Positions 9,035-18,450 of a DNA stretch of 64,000 nt are shown in pieces. The translations under genes were made by a program, and so were the position numbers. A model generated the notes under the pieces. It saw nothing but the letters and a program-made list of their open reading frames with translations, did no database searches and had not been told where the DNA came from. Positions within the stretch are counted from its first letter, which is position 1; every line of letters starts with the position of its first letter. Source of the DNA: Verrucomicrobiota bacterium (GTDB lineage: Bacteria; Verrucomicrobiota; Verrucomicrobiia; Limisphaerales; PALSA-1396); assembly GCA_016200005.1 (NCBI GenBank), contig JACQFP010000013.1, forward strand, positions 62,001 to 126,000, written 5' to 3'.

Positions 9035-11473
9035 ATGAAATTGTTGCTTCGCTACGGGGCGCCCATTTGGGTGCTGCTCTTCGTTTGGTTGCCGCTCGGC
9101 TCGGCGCAAACTGCCCCCGGCCTCCGCATCAAAAAGATTGAGATCAAGCACATCGGCCCGCCGGCCGTCAGTGAACAACTGATCAAGTCCAACATCCGCG
9201 TCAAAGAGGGCGATCCCTATCTCCGCACCAGCGTGGATGATGACGTCCGGAATCTCTACACCACCGGCTATTTCTACAACATCCGGGTGGCGGACAAGAT
9301 CGAGTCCGACGGTGTCGTACTGACCTACATCCTGCAAGGCAAGCCGCGCCTGACGGCGATAAAATTTGAGGGGAACAAGAAGTACAGCAATGAGAAACTG
9401 AAGAAGAAACTCACGTCCAAGGAAGGTGAACCGCTGGACGAACGAAAATTGTTCGTGGACAGCCAGGAGATTCAGAAGATGTATCAAAAGGCCGGCTACC
9501 CGCGCACGGAGGTCAAGGCGGTGCCGAGCATTGACGAGGCCACGGGCCGGGGCACCGCCACGTTTCAGATCAAGGAGAGCCGTAAAGTGAAAATCAAAGC
9601 GGTGGCGTTCGAGGGGGCACAAGCCTTCACCCAAAAAAAACTGCGCAAGCAGATCAAGACCCGCAAGCACTGGATGTTCTCCTGGATCACCGGCAGCGGC
9701 GTCTTCAAGGATGAGCAGTTTGAAGATGACAAGGAAAAGCTGGCGGAGTTTTACCGCAAAGAGGGCTACATTGATTTTGAAATCAAGGAGGTCAAATTAA
9801 TCACGCCGAGTGAACGCACCATGGAAATTCATTTCGTGATTTACGAAGGCAAGCGTTACAACGTCGGCGCGGTGGCCTTCAAGGGCAACACGGTTTTTAA
9901 CACGAGCGCGCTGACCAATGGCCTCCGGCAACTGCATTTTTTCAACCGCCGTAAAGGCAAGGCCGGAGCGCATGGACTGGAAATGGACGTCGGCGATATA
10001 TTTACTCCCGACGGACTCACCAAAGACATTGAGGCGATTGAAGATTATTACGGCGCCCAAGGCTACATCGACGTCAAGCAATCCACTGGCAATCTGAAGG
10101 TCACCAAGATTCCGAATACCGAGACCGGCACCATGGACCTGGAGTTTCAGATTGAGGAGGGACAGAAATCCTACATTGAAAAAATTGAAATCAAGGGCAA
10201 CACCAAGACCAAGGACAAGGTCATCCGTCGCGAGCTGGCCGTCTCACCGGGAGAGGTGTTCAACACTGTGCGCGTCAAGTTGAGCAAGCAGCGGTTGGAG
10301 AACCTGCAATTCTTCGAAAAGGTGGACACGCGTGACGAACCGAGCGACGCGGGCCCCACGCGCAAGAATCTAACGGTCGGCGTCGAGGAAAAAAGCACCG
10401 GTAATGTCACCTTCGGCGCGGGCTTCAGTTCCGTGGACAACATCGTCGGTTTTGTGGAGGTCACACAAGGCAATTTCGATTTGTTCCGTCCGCCGGTGTT
10501 CACGGGTGGCGGACAGAAGTTCCGGTTGCGGGTTCAGTACGGTGCGCAACGGCAGGACTACGTCTTGTCGTTTGTCGAACCGTGGTTTCTGAATCGGAAA
10601 CTGGCGTTGAGCGTCGATTTGTACCATCGCGAACTGAGTTTTCAGAGTCTGGAGAATTTGTATGACGAAACCCGCACGGGGATGCGCCTCGGCTTGACCC
10701 GCGCGCTGTGGAGTGATTTCCTCATCGGCGGCATCAGTTATACCATTGAAAACGTCGGCATCGTCAATCTGGCCCGGCCGAACCGCTCCACCGACACCAA
10801 CGGTGTGGTAACGCTTCAAGATCGGATTCCGCCGAGCATCCGGGCCGAGGAAGGCAACGCCCTGGTCTCCAAGATCGGCGCCTCGGTGGCGTATGACACC
10901 CGCAACAGCAATCTGCTGCCCAACAAAGGCGGACGCACGGAACTGCTGGGTGAAGTGGCCGGCGGCCCGTTTGGCGGCGAAAAGGATTTTTACAAATTGG
11001 AACTCAAGTCCACCTGGTACTTCAAAGGTTTCTTTGAAGGGCATGTTTTGGAATTGTCGGGACGGACAGGCGTCGCCGGCGGTCTGCAGGGCGACCCAGT
11101 GCCCTTTTACGAGCGCTGGTATCTGGGCGGCATTGATTCCTTGCGCGGTTTCAGATATCGGAGCATCTCGCCGCGTGATCCCGGGTTCAAGGAACCCATC
11201 GGCGGCAACACCTACTGGCTCGGTTCGGCGGAATACAGCGTGCCGATTATTGAACGTTTGCGCTTCGCCCTGTTCTATGACATCGGCGCTGTGACCGCGG
11301 ACTCTTATGATTTCCAATTCAGCAACTATAGTGACAACTGGGGATTGGGGCTTCGTCTCAACCTGCCCATCGGGCCGCTGCGCCTGGACTACGGCATCCC
11401 GATCACCCATGACCAGTTCAACAGCGGCACCGGCCGCTTCCAATTCAGTGTTGGTTATACGCGCCCCTTCTGA
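9035..11473 (+). CDS. bamA: Outer-membrane assembly factor BamA (Omp85)
   Basis: An 812-residue outer-membrane protein that folds and inserts beta-barrels. It has a signal peptide (cleavage near 'GSAQ-T'), then about five POTRA repeats over residues 27-445 (recurring 'KFEGNKKYSNEKLKKKL', 'GVAFKGNTVFNTSALTNGL'-type sequences), then a 16-stranded barrel domain. The barrel contains the Omp85 hallmark 'LRGFRYRS' near residue 700 and ends in an aromatic residue ('VGYTRPF'), as outer-membrane proteins usually do. The length matches the family. It follows dnaB by 3 nt and precedes skp by 12 nt. Confidence 0.96.
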   Translation: MKLLLRYGAPIWVLLFVWLPLGSAQTAPGLRIKKIEIKHIGPPAVSEQLIKSNIRVKEGDPYLRTSVDDDVRNLYTTGYFYNIRVADKIESDGVVLTYILQGKPRLTAIKFEGNKKYSNEKLKKKLTSKEGEPLDERKLFVDSQEIQKMYQKAGYPRTEVKAVPSIDEATGRGTATFQIKESRKVKIKAVAFEGAQAFTQKKLRKQIKTRKHWMFSWITGSGVFKDEQFEDDKEKLAEFYRKEGYIDFEIKEVKLITPSERTMEIHFVIYEGKRYNVGAVAFKGNTVFNTSALTNGLRQLHFFNRRKGKAGAHGLEMDVGDIFTPDGLTKDIEAIEDYYGAQGYIDVKQSTGNLKVTKIPNTETGTMDLEFQIEEGQKSYIEKIEIKGNTKTKDKVIRRELAVSPGEVFNTVRVKLSKQRLENLQFFEKVDTRDEPSDAGPTRKNLTVGVEEKSTGNVTFGAGFSSVDNIVGFVEVTQGNFDLFRPPVFTGGGQKFRLRVQYGAQRQDYVLSFVEPWFLNRKLALSVDLYHRELSFQSLENLYDETRTGMRLGLTRALWSDFLIGGISYTIENVGIVNLARPNRSTDTNGVVTLQDRIPPSIRAEEGNALVSKIGASVAYDTRNSNLLPNKGGRTELLGEVAGGPFGGEKDFYKLELKSTWYFKGFFEGHVLELSGRTGVAGGLQGDPVPFYERWYLGGIDSLRGFRYRSISPRDPGFKEPIGGNTYWLGSAEYSVPIIERLRFALFYDIGAVTADSYDFQFSNYSDNWGLGLRLNLPIGPLRLDYGIPITHDQFNSGTGRFQFSVGYTRPF

Positions 11474-11485
11474 TTTAATTCCCGC

Positions 11486-12121
11486 ATGAAAACATTTTTG
11501 AAAACCATCCTCCCGGCCTTCGCGCTCACCGTGCTGCTGGCCGGCTCGGCGTCCGCTCAAATCAAAATCGCCACCATCGATCTGCGGAAGACGTTTGATG
11601 GCTACTGGAAAACCAAACAGGCCGATGCCGCGCTCAAAGACCGGGCAGCGGACATGGATAAGGAACACAAGAAATTGATGGAGGAATACACCAAGGCGAA
11701 GGAGGATTACCAAAAGACCCTCACGTCCGCCAACGACTCGGCAATTGCGACCGAGGAAAAAGAAAAACGCAAAAAATCGGCGGAGACAAAATTGCTGGAA
11801 ATCAAGGAAAAGGAGCAGGAGATCACCACGTTCCGAACTCAGGCGCGCACCACTCTGGATGACCAGAGACGGCGGATGCGCGAGGACGTCCTGAAGGAAA
11901 TTCGCGAAGCCATCAACGGCAAGGCCAAATCCGCCGGTTATTCACTGGTAATTGATACGGCGTCGGAAAGTTTCAACAACACTCCCATCGTGATGTTTTC
12001 CAATGGCGAAAACGACATCACCGACGTCATCCTCTCCCAATTGAACGCCACGGCTCCCGTCGAGCTTCCCAAACCCGCCGAGAAAAAAGACGAGAAGAAA
12101 CCGGACGAAAAGAAAAAATAA
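11486..12121 (+). CDS. skp: Periplasmic chaperone Skp/OmpH
   Basis: A 211-residue periplasmic chaperone that carries unfolded outer-membrane proteins to the Bam complex. A signal peptide (residues 1-24, ending 'GSASA') is followed by the typical OmpH opening 'QIKIATIDLRKTF', a long charged coiled coil, and a C-terminal 'YSLVIDTASESFNNTPIV' strand region. The tail is extra: a lysine/glutamate-rich 'EKKDEKKPDEKKK' stretch beyond the usual 160-170 residues. Position directly after bamA matches the conserved bamA-skp pairing. Confidence 0.93.
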   Translation: MKTFLKTILPAFALTVLLAGSASAQIKIATIDLRKTFDGYWKTKQADAALKDRAADMDKEHKKLMEEYTKAKEDYQKTLTSANDSAIATEEKEKRKKSAETKLLEIKEKEQEITTFRTQARTTLDDQRRRMREDVLKEIREAINGKAKSAGYSLVIDTASESFNNTPIVMFSNGENDITDVILSQLNATAPVELPKPAEKKDEKKPDEKKK

Positions 12122-12165
12122 CGTCAGTCACGCGCCCGGGCGGGTGACAGGCGGCGTCCGTTTAC

Positions 12166-13347
12166 TCAACTCTGGCTCAACCGCTTCTTCGGCGCGTCGA
12201 ACAACAGCTCGTGGGCTTCCATGAGAAGCGCCGGAATCTGCTGCGCGAACGGGCTGCGGCTCAGACTCCGCCCGAGATTCAACTCCGCCACCTTCGCCGC
12301 GTTTTCACCGGGAAACCAGTGATCGCCCTGGCCAAGCAGATTGTAGCGCATCCGGCCCCACGCCACCAGGTCGAGCGACTTCGCATAAGTCCACAACCGC
12401 AGGATTTCGAGCAAATTGATCTCGCCCGGCACCTCCACATATTGCGGCAACCCCTCGAACCATCGCCGGCACCAGTCGGCACCCAGCGCACGATGCATTT
12501 CCGCCCGCAAACGTTTTTCTATTGGTGCAATCGTTTCCACGATCCGGTCGTAATAGTCGAGCGCCCGGATGTGTTCATCGAAGTCGCCTGGCCTGGAAGC
12601 CCCGCAGCTCAGGGTGTGGACTTGTGGCCGCGCGAGACAGTAAAGGTCGTTGAACTGCATCGGCGTTAATGGGGCGCACAGTTCAACCAGTTTTTTTGGC
12701 GGCTCATATAATTTCCCGCCTTTGTCGTTCGGGCTGATGATGAACACGCCCATGTCGCGGGCGTGCGCCGCCTCGATCGCCGGCCAGTTCAGATCGTTGA
12801 CGAAATACCAATGCACATTGAGATAGTCGAACTCGTCGCTGTTCACCGCATCCAGGATGATGTCCGTGGTGGCGTGGGTGGAAAAGCCGAGGAAACGGAT
12901 GCGCCCTTCCTTTTGCAATTTGCGGGCGGCAGCCACACAGCCATTCTGCTTGAGTGCGTGGTTCAGAAATTGACGATTGTTGACGCCGTGCAAAGCCAGC
13001 AAATCGACGTAATCGAGCCGGAGATATTTCATCGATTGGTCAAAGGTCTTCAGGAAATCCTCGGCGCGTTCCATGGGGGGTACTTTGGTCTGCACGATGA
13101 TTTTGTCGCGCGGCAACGTGGGCAGGACATTCCCAAGCTGCATCTCGGACGTGCCGTAACCGCGCGCTGTTTCGATGTGATTGATCCCTAATTCCACGGC
13201 GCGTCGGATGGTGGCCTCCAGATTTTCCTGATTCGCGCGCGGAATTTCGCGGGGCTCGACATCCTGCCATTTGAACTGGTAGCGCATGCCGCCGCAGGAA
13301 AAGACGGGCATCGCCAGTTCCGTGCGCCCGAAACGTCGGTATTGCAT
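12166..13347 (-). CDS. Aldo/keto reductase family protein
   Basis: A 393-residue (beta/alpha)8 NADPH-dependent oxidoreductase-type protein. The start at 13347 gives the family opening '[22 protein letters not shown]'. Catalytic tetrad positions: Tyr in '[10 protein letters not shown]', Lys in 'IIVQTKVPP' and His in 'DLLALHGVN' are present, but the usual Asp of 'DTAxxYG' is Glu here. NADP-site-like sequence follows at '[15 protein letters not shown]'. Beyond the barrel there is an extra alpha-helical C-terminal region of about 100 residues with two Cys ('HTLSCGAS', 'ADWCRRWF'). Convergent with skp. Substrate unknown. Confidence 0.88.
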   Translation of the reverse strand: MQYRRFGRTELAMPVFSCGGMRYQFKWQDVEPREIPRANQENLEATIRRAVELGINHIETARGYGTSEMQLGNVLPTLPRDKIIVQTKVPPMERAEDFLKTFDQSMKYLRLDYVDLLALHGVNNRQFLNHALKQNGCVAAARKLQKEGRIRFLGFSTHATTDIILDAVNSDEFDYLNVHWYFVNDLNWPAIEAAHARDMGVFIISPNDKGGKLYEPPKKLVELCAPLTPMQFNDLYCLARPQVHTLSCGASRPGDFDEHIRALDYYDRIVETIAPIEKRLRAEMHRALGADWCRRWFEGLPQYVEVPGEINLLEILRLWTYAKSLDLVAWGRMRYNLLGQGDHWFPGENAAKVAELNLGRSLSRSPFAQQIPALLMEAHELLFDAPKKRLSQS

Positions 13348-13442
13348 CGGGCGAAAATAGGTCAGGCGGGTCACGTTCGCAACGCTGGAGAACCGTCGCC
13401 CAGCAGGTAAAAACTCGCCCGGTGAAATTCTCTAAAGTGTCG

Positions 13443-13471
13443 TTGACACACCGACGGACAAGGTCTAGTCT
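13443..13471 (+). promoter_or_regulatory. Promoter for the coiled-coil/lipoprotein pair
   Basis: TTGACA, 17 nt, TAGTCT, ending 33 nt before the ATG at 13505. The -35 is perfect; the -10 fits a TAGnnT pattern seen at other promoters in this window. Confidence 0.6.
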
Positions 13472-13504
13472 GCCTCGGTATTTTAACCCGTTTTAACACG
13501 AGCC

Positions 13505-14263
13505 ATGTTGATTAAGATTTGTTTAGCGATCGCCATTGCCGCCGGCCTTTTCGCTGCCGGCCTCAGTTTCGTGAAGGTAAAGGAAAAGATTACGACCATC
13601 ATGGCCGAGCGCGACAGTGAGCGCACGCAGAAGGAGGCCGCCCAAAAGGAGCTGGCCGAAACCAAAACGAAATTGGACACCACGACCAAGGACCTGGCCA
13701 AGACCAAAGAGGAGTTGACCACTACCAAGGACAGCCTGGAGAAGGAAACTGCCAAAGCCACCACTCAGGAAAAACGGGCCAACGGGCTGGCGGAGGAATT
13801 GGCCAAAACCAAAACGGAGCGGGACGACGCCCAGGCCGATCTGGCTGCGTGGAAGGCGTTGGGAATACCCGTCAATCAGATCAAGGTCTTGATCGCCAAC
13901 CTCAAGGAAACACAGGAGAAACTGGAAGCCTTGACGGCGGAGAAGAAAATCATTGAGCGTGAACTCGCCAGAACGAAAAGTGAACTGGCCAGATATTTAC
14001 CGGGTTGGGAGCCGCCGCGCTTGCCGGAAGGACTGAAAGGCAAAGTCTTGGTGGTCGATCCGAAGTGGGAATTCATCGTTCTGGATGTCGGTGAAAAACA
14101 AGGCGCGAAGGAGGATGGTGAACTGTTGGTGAATCGCGCCGGCCGGCTGGTCGCTAAAGTGCGGATCAAGAACGTTCAAACGGATCGCTCCATCGCCAAC
14201 GTTCTGCCCGGTTGGAAGCTGGGCGACGTGATGGAAGGCGATCAGGTTTTTCCCGGATTATGA
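13505..14263 (+). CDS. Membrane-anchored coiled-coil protein with C-terminal beta domain
   Basis: 252 residues. One N-terminal transmembrane or uncleaved signal segment (about 5-24, 'LAIAIAAGLFAAGLSF') is followed by a long coiled coil rich in Lys, Glu and Thr (about 25-165, repeated 'AKTKEELTTT'-like units), then a compact domain of about 75 residues ('KGKVLVVDPKWEFIVLDVG'... 'VMEGDQVFPGL'). The layout recalls MreC-type or other envelope scaffold proteins, but I do not recognise a named family. Overlaps the following lipoprotein gene by ATGA, so the two are translationally coupled. A second protein with a similar anchor and coil is encoded at 60187-60954. Confidence 0.75.
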   Translation: MLIKICLAIAIAAGLFAAGLSFVKVKEKITTIMAERDSERTQKEAAQKELAETKTKLDTTTKDLAKTKEELTTTKDSLEKETAKATTQEKRANGLAEELAKTKTERDDAQADLAAWKALGIPVNQIKVLIANLKETQEKLEALTAEKKIIERELARTKSELARYLPGWEPPRLPEGLKGKVLVVDPKWEFIVLDVGEKQGAKEDGELLVNRAGRLVAKVRIKNVQTDRSIANVLPGWKLGDVMEGDQVFPGL

Positions 14264-14439
14264 AGCGCCCCGTTCCCATCAGTCTGCGTTGGGCTGGTCT
14301 GGTTTTGTTGCTCGCATGGGTGGCGCTCGGGGGCAGTGGATGCGCCAGCACAGAGCCGGAAAACCTCTCTGCCAGACCATGGAACTCGCCGAAAGGCTGG
14401 GAGAATGGCTTTCCCGGATTCGTGAACGAAGGACGTTAA
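14260..14439 (+). CDS. Small lipoprotein
   Basis: 59 residues. A basic N-terminus and hydrophobic core ('WAGLVLLLAWVALGGSGC') lead to a lipobox-like Cys, followed by a short polar tail ('ASTEPENLSARPWNSPKGW...'). The start ATG overlaps the stop of the coiled-coil gene (ATGA). Likely a membrane lipoprotein partner of that protein; the specific function is unknown. The frame could be extended upstream, but only this ATG places the signal sequence at the N-terminus. Confidence 0.65.
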   Translation: MKRPVPISLRWAGLVLLLAWVALGGSGCASTEPENLSARPWNSPKGWENGFPGFVNEGR

Positions 14440-14461
14440 GCGGAAGCGGTCGGGCGTTTCG

Positions 14462-16027
14462 TTACTTGGCAAATTCCACACAGCGGGTTTCACGAATCAC
14501 CACAATCCGGATTTGGCCCGGGTACTGCAATTTCTCCTCGATTCTCCGGGCAATGTTTCGCGCCAGCGCGAAAGCTTCGTCATCGTCAGCCCGGTCCGGT
14601 TCGACGAACACGCGCAATTCACGGCCCGCCTGAATGGCGAAGCATTTTTCCACGCCCGCAAACGACCGGCCGATGTTTTCCAGGTCGCCCACGCGCTTCA
14701 GGTAAGTGGTCATCGTCTCGGAGCGCGCTCCCGGTCGCGACGCGCTGATGGCATCCGCCGCGCTGACCAATGTTCCCAACGGACCGATTGGCGGGACTTC
14801 GTTATGGTGGGACGCCACGCCATTGACCACCGCGTCGCACTCCCCGTAGCGCTTGATCAATTCCGCGCCGACGATGGCGTGCGCGCCTTCCACTTCATGA
14901 CTGACTGCCTTGCCGATGTCGTGCAGCAGCCCGGCCCGCTTCGCCTGGGCGATGTCGAGGCCCAACTCCGCCGCCATCAATCCCATCAGGTGCGCGACTT
15001 CCACGGAGTGGTCGAGGACGTTTTGAGAGTAACTGTGTCGAAAGCGCAATCGGCCCAGCAGTTTGACAATCTCCTGATGCATCGGCGGCAGGCCGGCCCT
15101 GAGCACGGCCTCTTCACCGGCGCGGATGATGGTTTCATCCATTTCCTGGGTGACTTTGGCGACGATTTCTTCGATGCGGGTCGGGTGGATGCGTCCGTCG
15201 AGAATCAAGCGCTCCATCGCGCCGCGGGCGATTTCGCGCCGCACCGGATCAAAACCGGAAAGCACCACCGCGTTGGGGGTGTCATCAATCAGCACAGTGA
15301 CGCCGGTGGCGGCTTCAAAGGCGCGGATGTTGCGGCCTTCCCGCCCGATGATCCGCCCTTTGATTTCATCGCCGGACAACGCCACGGTCGCGGTGCTGAT
15401 TTCAAAGGAGTGTTCGCCCGCGTAACGCTGAATGGCCAGGCTGATGATGCGCCGCGCCTTTTCTTCCGCGCGGGTCTGGGCTTCCTCAAGAATATGATGG
15501 CTCAGGTTGCTTGCCTCGCGCAATGCCGCCTGCTCCGCTTCCTTCATGACCCACGCGCGCGCCTCGGCTTCACTCATGCGTGAGAGGGCCTGTAATTGTT
15601 CGCGCCGTAAGCGCGTCAGTTCGTTCAGCTCTTGTTGTCGGGTTTCCAGCGCTTGCGCCTTTATTTCAAGAGCCGCCATTTGTTCGCGCAACGTTTTCTC
15701 CGCCGCCACCACGCCTTCCAGTTGGCGATTGATCAGGGCATCGCGCTCATTGAGGCGGTGCTCGAGTTCGTTCAGTTCCTGCCGTCGAGTGATGAAGGAG
15801 TGTTCGGTCTGTTCGCGGAGTTTGAGCGCTTCTTCGTTGGCGCTCAGACGGGCTTCGCGCAAGAGGGCTTCGGCCTCGCGGCGCGCAGCTTCGATGCCGG
15901 TCTGCGCTTGAAGGGATCGCGACGCCTCCCAACTGTGATGTTTCCACCACAGCAGGAGATAACACAACCCGGCGCCGCCTGCGAAAAAGGCGACACCTTC
16001 CGCCCAGATATTGGCCACCAAAATCAT
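14462..16027 (-). CDS. rny: Ribonuclease Y
   Basis: A 521-residue membrane-anchored endoribonuclease that initiates mRNA decay. An N-terminal membrane segment ('VAFFAGGAGLCYLLLWW') precedes a long coiled coil (about 40-190), a KH RNA-binding domain with 'GRIIGREGRNIRAFE' (about 218-232), and an HD domain with 'LLHDIGKAVSHEVEGAHA' carrying the metal-binding His-Asp pair (about 365-385). Length and order match the family. The ATG at 16027 overlaps the stop of the fau gene (ATGA), so it is the third gene of rarA-fau-rny; a start further upstream would run deeper into fau. Confidence 0.95.
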   Translation of the reverse strand: MILVANIWAEGVAFFAGGAGLCYLLLWWKHHSWEASRSLQAQTGIEAARREAEALLREARLSANEEALKLREQTEHSFITRRQELNELEHRLNERDALINRQLEGVVAAEKTLREQMAALEIKAQALETRQQELNELTRLRREQLQALSRMSEAEARAWVMKEAEQAALREASNLSHHILEEAQTRAEEKARRIISLAIQRYAGEHSFEISTATVALSGDEIKGRIIGREGRNIRAFEAATGVTVLIDDTPNAVVLSGFDPVRREIARGAMERLILDGRIHPTRIEEIVAKVTQEMDETIIRAGEEAVLRAGLPPMHQEIVKLLGRLRFRHSYSQNVLDHSVEVAHLMGLMAAELGLDIAQAKRAGLLHDIGKAVSHEVEGAHAIVGAELIKRYGECDAVVNGVASHHNEVPPIGPLGTLVSAADAISASRPGARSETMTTYLKRVGDLENIGRSFAGVEKCFAIQAGRELRVFVEPDRADDDEAFALARNIARRIEEKLQYPGQIRIVVIRETRCVEFAK

Positions 16028-16626
16028 TCCAAAACCGCGCGCCGGCTGCCGACCTTCTGCCAACGCGTCGGGGTCAAGATGCAACTTAAACGTATGTCAT
16101 GCGGCTCGACTGGGATTGTGCCAATGATCTGTTGATCGAAAGCCACTCCGCACGTCGTTCCGTGATGATTCGCCAGCCACCGGTCATAAAATCCTTTTCC
16201 CCGGCCCAACCGGCGTCCATTCAGGTCGAATCCTACACCCGGAACCAGAATCAAGTCCAGCCGGTTTAATGGTATTTCGGGACACGGGTCAGCAGGCTCG
16301 CGCACGCCAAACTGTCCGGGTTGAACCTCTTTGGCCGGTTCCCGAATCACGCGCGCGACAAAACGATTCTGATCGGGGACAAAACGAGGCAGGGCGATCG
16401 TCTTGCCGGCGGACAAGCCGTCCGCAACCAGCGGCCAGACATCCGGCTCATCCGGCAGCGGCGCGTAAAACAGAATGGCTCTCGCCTGCTGCCAAACTTC
16501 CTGCTGTTCCAATCGCGCACAAATCCGTGCGGAAGCGACTGTTCTTTCATCGGGTGACAGTTGCCGTAGCTTCGAGCGAACTTCGGCTCGGAGCGCCGTT
16601 TTCAATTCCTGAATCGGGGCGCTCAT
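16024..16626 (-). CDS. fau: 5-formyltetrahydrofolate cyclo-ligase
   Basis: 200 residues. It converts 5-formyl-THF to 5,10-methenyl-THF using ATP, rescuing folate from a dead-end form. Family features: N-terminal 'LKTALRAEVRSKLRQLSPDERT', the middle 'FYAPLPDEPDVWPL', and the ATP/folate-site signature 'GVGFDLNGRRLGRGKGFYDRWL' in two parts near residues 135-155. The ATG at 16626 overlaps the rarA stop and its own stop overlaps the rny start, both as ATGA, implying coupled translation. In many bacteria this gene lies next to the 6S RNA gene. Confidence 0.94.
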   Translation of the reverse strand: MSAPIQELKTALRAEVRSKLRQLSPDERTVASARICARLEQQEVWQQARAILFYAPLPDEPDVWPLVADGLSAGKTIALPRFVPDQNRFVARVIREPAKEVQPGQFGVREPADPCPEIPLNRLDLILVPGVGFDLNGRRLGRGKGFYDRWLANHHGTTCGVAFDQQIIGTIPVEPHDIRLSCILTPTRWQKVGSRRAVLE

Positions 16627-18008
16627 TGCTTGTGCGCTTGCCCGCTCAACTTGGCTTCGGCAATCAACGCGCGCCACTTCTCCACCCGCTCCTTGATTTT
16701 CTTTTCTGCGCCTTGATCCGTCGGTTCGTAATAACGTTTGACGGCGCCCAAGTAATCCTGGGGTACGAAATGACCGGGGAAAGTGTGCGCGTATTGATAA
16801 CCCTCGCCATGTCCCAATTTTTTCGCGCCCGCATAATGTGCGTCGCGCAAGTGTTCCGGGACGGCCAGCGTGCGCCCAGCTCGGACATCTTCCAGCGCCG
16901 CGTCAATGGAGGTGATGCTCGTGTTGCTCTTGTTCGCGGTGGCGATGTAGATGGCGGCCTCGGCAATCGGAATCCGCGCTTCGGGCCAGCCGATGAACTC
17001 TGCCGCTTGATGGGCTGCATTCGCCAGGATGAGCGCCATCGGGTCGGCCAAACCCACGTCTTCGGCGGCGCAAATGACGATGCGCCGTGTGATGAAGCGC
17101 GGGTCTTCACCGGCATGAATCATTTTGGCCAGCCAATACAGTGTCGCGTCAGGGTCGCTGCCACGCATCGATTTGATGAACGCCGAGATGGTGTCGTAAT
17201 GCGCGTCGCCATCGCCATCATAGACAATGGCCTTGCGCTGGATGCTTTGTTCGGCAACGGCCAGATTGATGTGAATCACACCGTCCCGGTCCGGTTCGGT
17301 GGTGAGGGCGGCAATTTCCAACGCGTTCAATGCCTTCCGCGCATCGCCGTCGGAAATTGTGGCCAGGTGTCGCAAGGCATTTTCGTCCGCGTGAATTTTC
17401 AGATGGCCCAGACCGCGCTCGGAATCGACGAGCGCCCGCTTAATCAGTTCACAAATCTCCTTTTCCGTCAACGGTCGCAGCTCAAAGATCTGAGAGCGCG
17501 ATACCAGCGGCGAGTTGACGAAGAAGAAAGGATTGTGGGTTGTCGCTCCAATGAGGCGGACATTGCCGTTCTCCACGTCGGGCAGGAGGACATCCTGTTG
17601 CGCCTTGTTGAAACGGTGGATTTCGTCGATGAACAAAATTGTAGCCTGGCCGGTGTTGGCCAGGCGATTGGCTGCCGCCGAGAGAACCCGCCGCATGTCG
17701 GCCACGTTGGATTCCACCCCGCTCAATCGCTCAAACTTGTTCCTGGTCTGGCGGGCGATGATTTGGGCGAGTGATGTTTTGCCGGTGCCGGGCGGGCCGT
17801 AAAAGATCAGGGACTGGATGCGGTCGGATTCGATTGCGCGTCGTAACAACTGTCCGGGGCCGAGCACGTGCGTTTGCCCGACGATTTCCGCGAGATTGCG
17901 CGGACGCATCCGGGCTGCCAGCGGCGTGGCAGAAAATGGCTTCGTTTCTCCGGCGGTCGGAGCGCCAGTCGTTTCGGGCGGGGGCGCAAACAAATCATCC
18001 CGTGACAT
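16623..18008 (-). CDS. rarA: Replication-associated recombination protein RarA (MgsA)
   Basis: A 461-residue AAA+ ATPase of the clamp-loader/RuvB type that acts at stalled replication forks. Visible motifs: 'RPRNLAEIVGQTHVLGPG' near the N-terminus, Walker A 'GPPGTGKTS' (about 70), Walker B 'LFIDEIHR' (about 123), sensor 'IGATTHNPFF', and the C-terminal RarA region ('YAHTFPGHFVPQDYLG'). I use the ATG at 18008; another ATG three codons upstream is possible and neither has a strong ribosome-binding site. First gene of an overlapping operon with fau and rny. Confidence 0.95.
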   Translation of the reverse strand: MSRDDLFAPPPETTGAPTAGETKPFSATPLAARMRPRNLAEIVGQTHVLGPGQLLRRAIESDRIQSLIFYGPPGTGKTSLAQIIARQTRNKFERLSGVESNVADMRRVLSAAANRLANTGQATILFIDEIHRFNKAQQDVLLPDVENGNVRLIGATTHNPFFFVNSPLVSRSQIFELRPLTEKEICELIKRALVDSERGLGHLKIHADENALRHLATISDGDARKALNALEIAALTTEPDRDGVIHINLAVAEQSIQRKAIVYDGDGDAHYDTISAFIKSMRGSDPDATLYWLAKMIHAGEDPRFITRRIVICAAEDVGLADPMALILANAAHQAAEFIGWPEARIPIAEAAIYIATANKSNTSITSIDAALEDVRAGRTLAVPEHLRDAHYAGAKKLGHGEGYQYAHTFPGHFVPQDYLGAVKRYYEPTDQGAEKKIKERVEKWRALIAEAKLSGQAHKQ

Positions 18009-18041
18009 GCATATCATTTACCAGTTGTGTGCGGGTTTACC

Positions 18042-18075
18042 AAAAACAAAAAAGCCCGACTTTGATGGTCGAGCT
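18042..18075 (-). terminator. Intrinsic terminator upstream of rarA
   Basis: On the minus strand: an 8-bp stem AGCTCGAC / GTCGGGCT (one G-U), loop CATCAAA, followed by TTTTTTGTTTTT. It ends a transcript arriving from upstream of rarA. Confidence 0.7.
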
Positions 18076-18100
18076 TCAACTTGATTCTACCTTGGGCAAC

Positions 18101-18220
18101 AAAAAAATACCCCACCGTAATGCCGTGTGTAACAGTTCCTTTGAACTACTAGGGAACAGGTGGAACCCGATCGATTGTTTTCGACTTCCAGTGAAGGCCT
18201 GTCGGCCATAACCGAAATAG
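18101..18220 (-). ncRNA. Candidate structured RNA (6S-like?) upstream of rarA-fau
   Basis: The minus strand from about 18220 reads through possible closing pairs: TATTTCG with the later GGGGTA region, and GCCG with CGGC. Internal hairpins are CTTC-ACTG-GAAG and GTTCC...GGAAC, and the stretch ends GGTGGGGTA followed by seven Ts. The closing stem is better on this strand because G-U pairs become A-C mismatches on the other. There is no ORF. The neighbours rarA and fau are classic neighbours of the 6S RNA gene ssrS, which is why I suggest it; the length to the first T-run (about 120 nt) is short for 6S, while reading to the terminator at 18042 gives about 180 nt. The exact ends are a guess. Confidence 0.3.
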
Positions 18221-18450
18221 AGGCTCCGTGTTTTTTTAACTACGGTTCAAGGACTTTGTTGCTGATCACGAACATGGCAGGGTAAATCCAAAGTCATTTC
18301 CAAAGAACGCGGCGGTGGGAGCGGATTCTCTAGTTCAATATCCCAATCGCCCTTGCTGGATAAAGTTTGAACCGGATGTCGCCATTTTACAAGCTGGATT
18401 TTCAAAAATCTGCGCGCGGTTCTTAGGCAGGGTCGATTGCTTGATGATGT

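Noticed and set aside
12122-12165. Terminator between skp and the aldo/keto reductase
   Set aside because: gtcac/gtgac arms are present but the stem is broken and there is no T-run.
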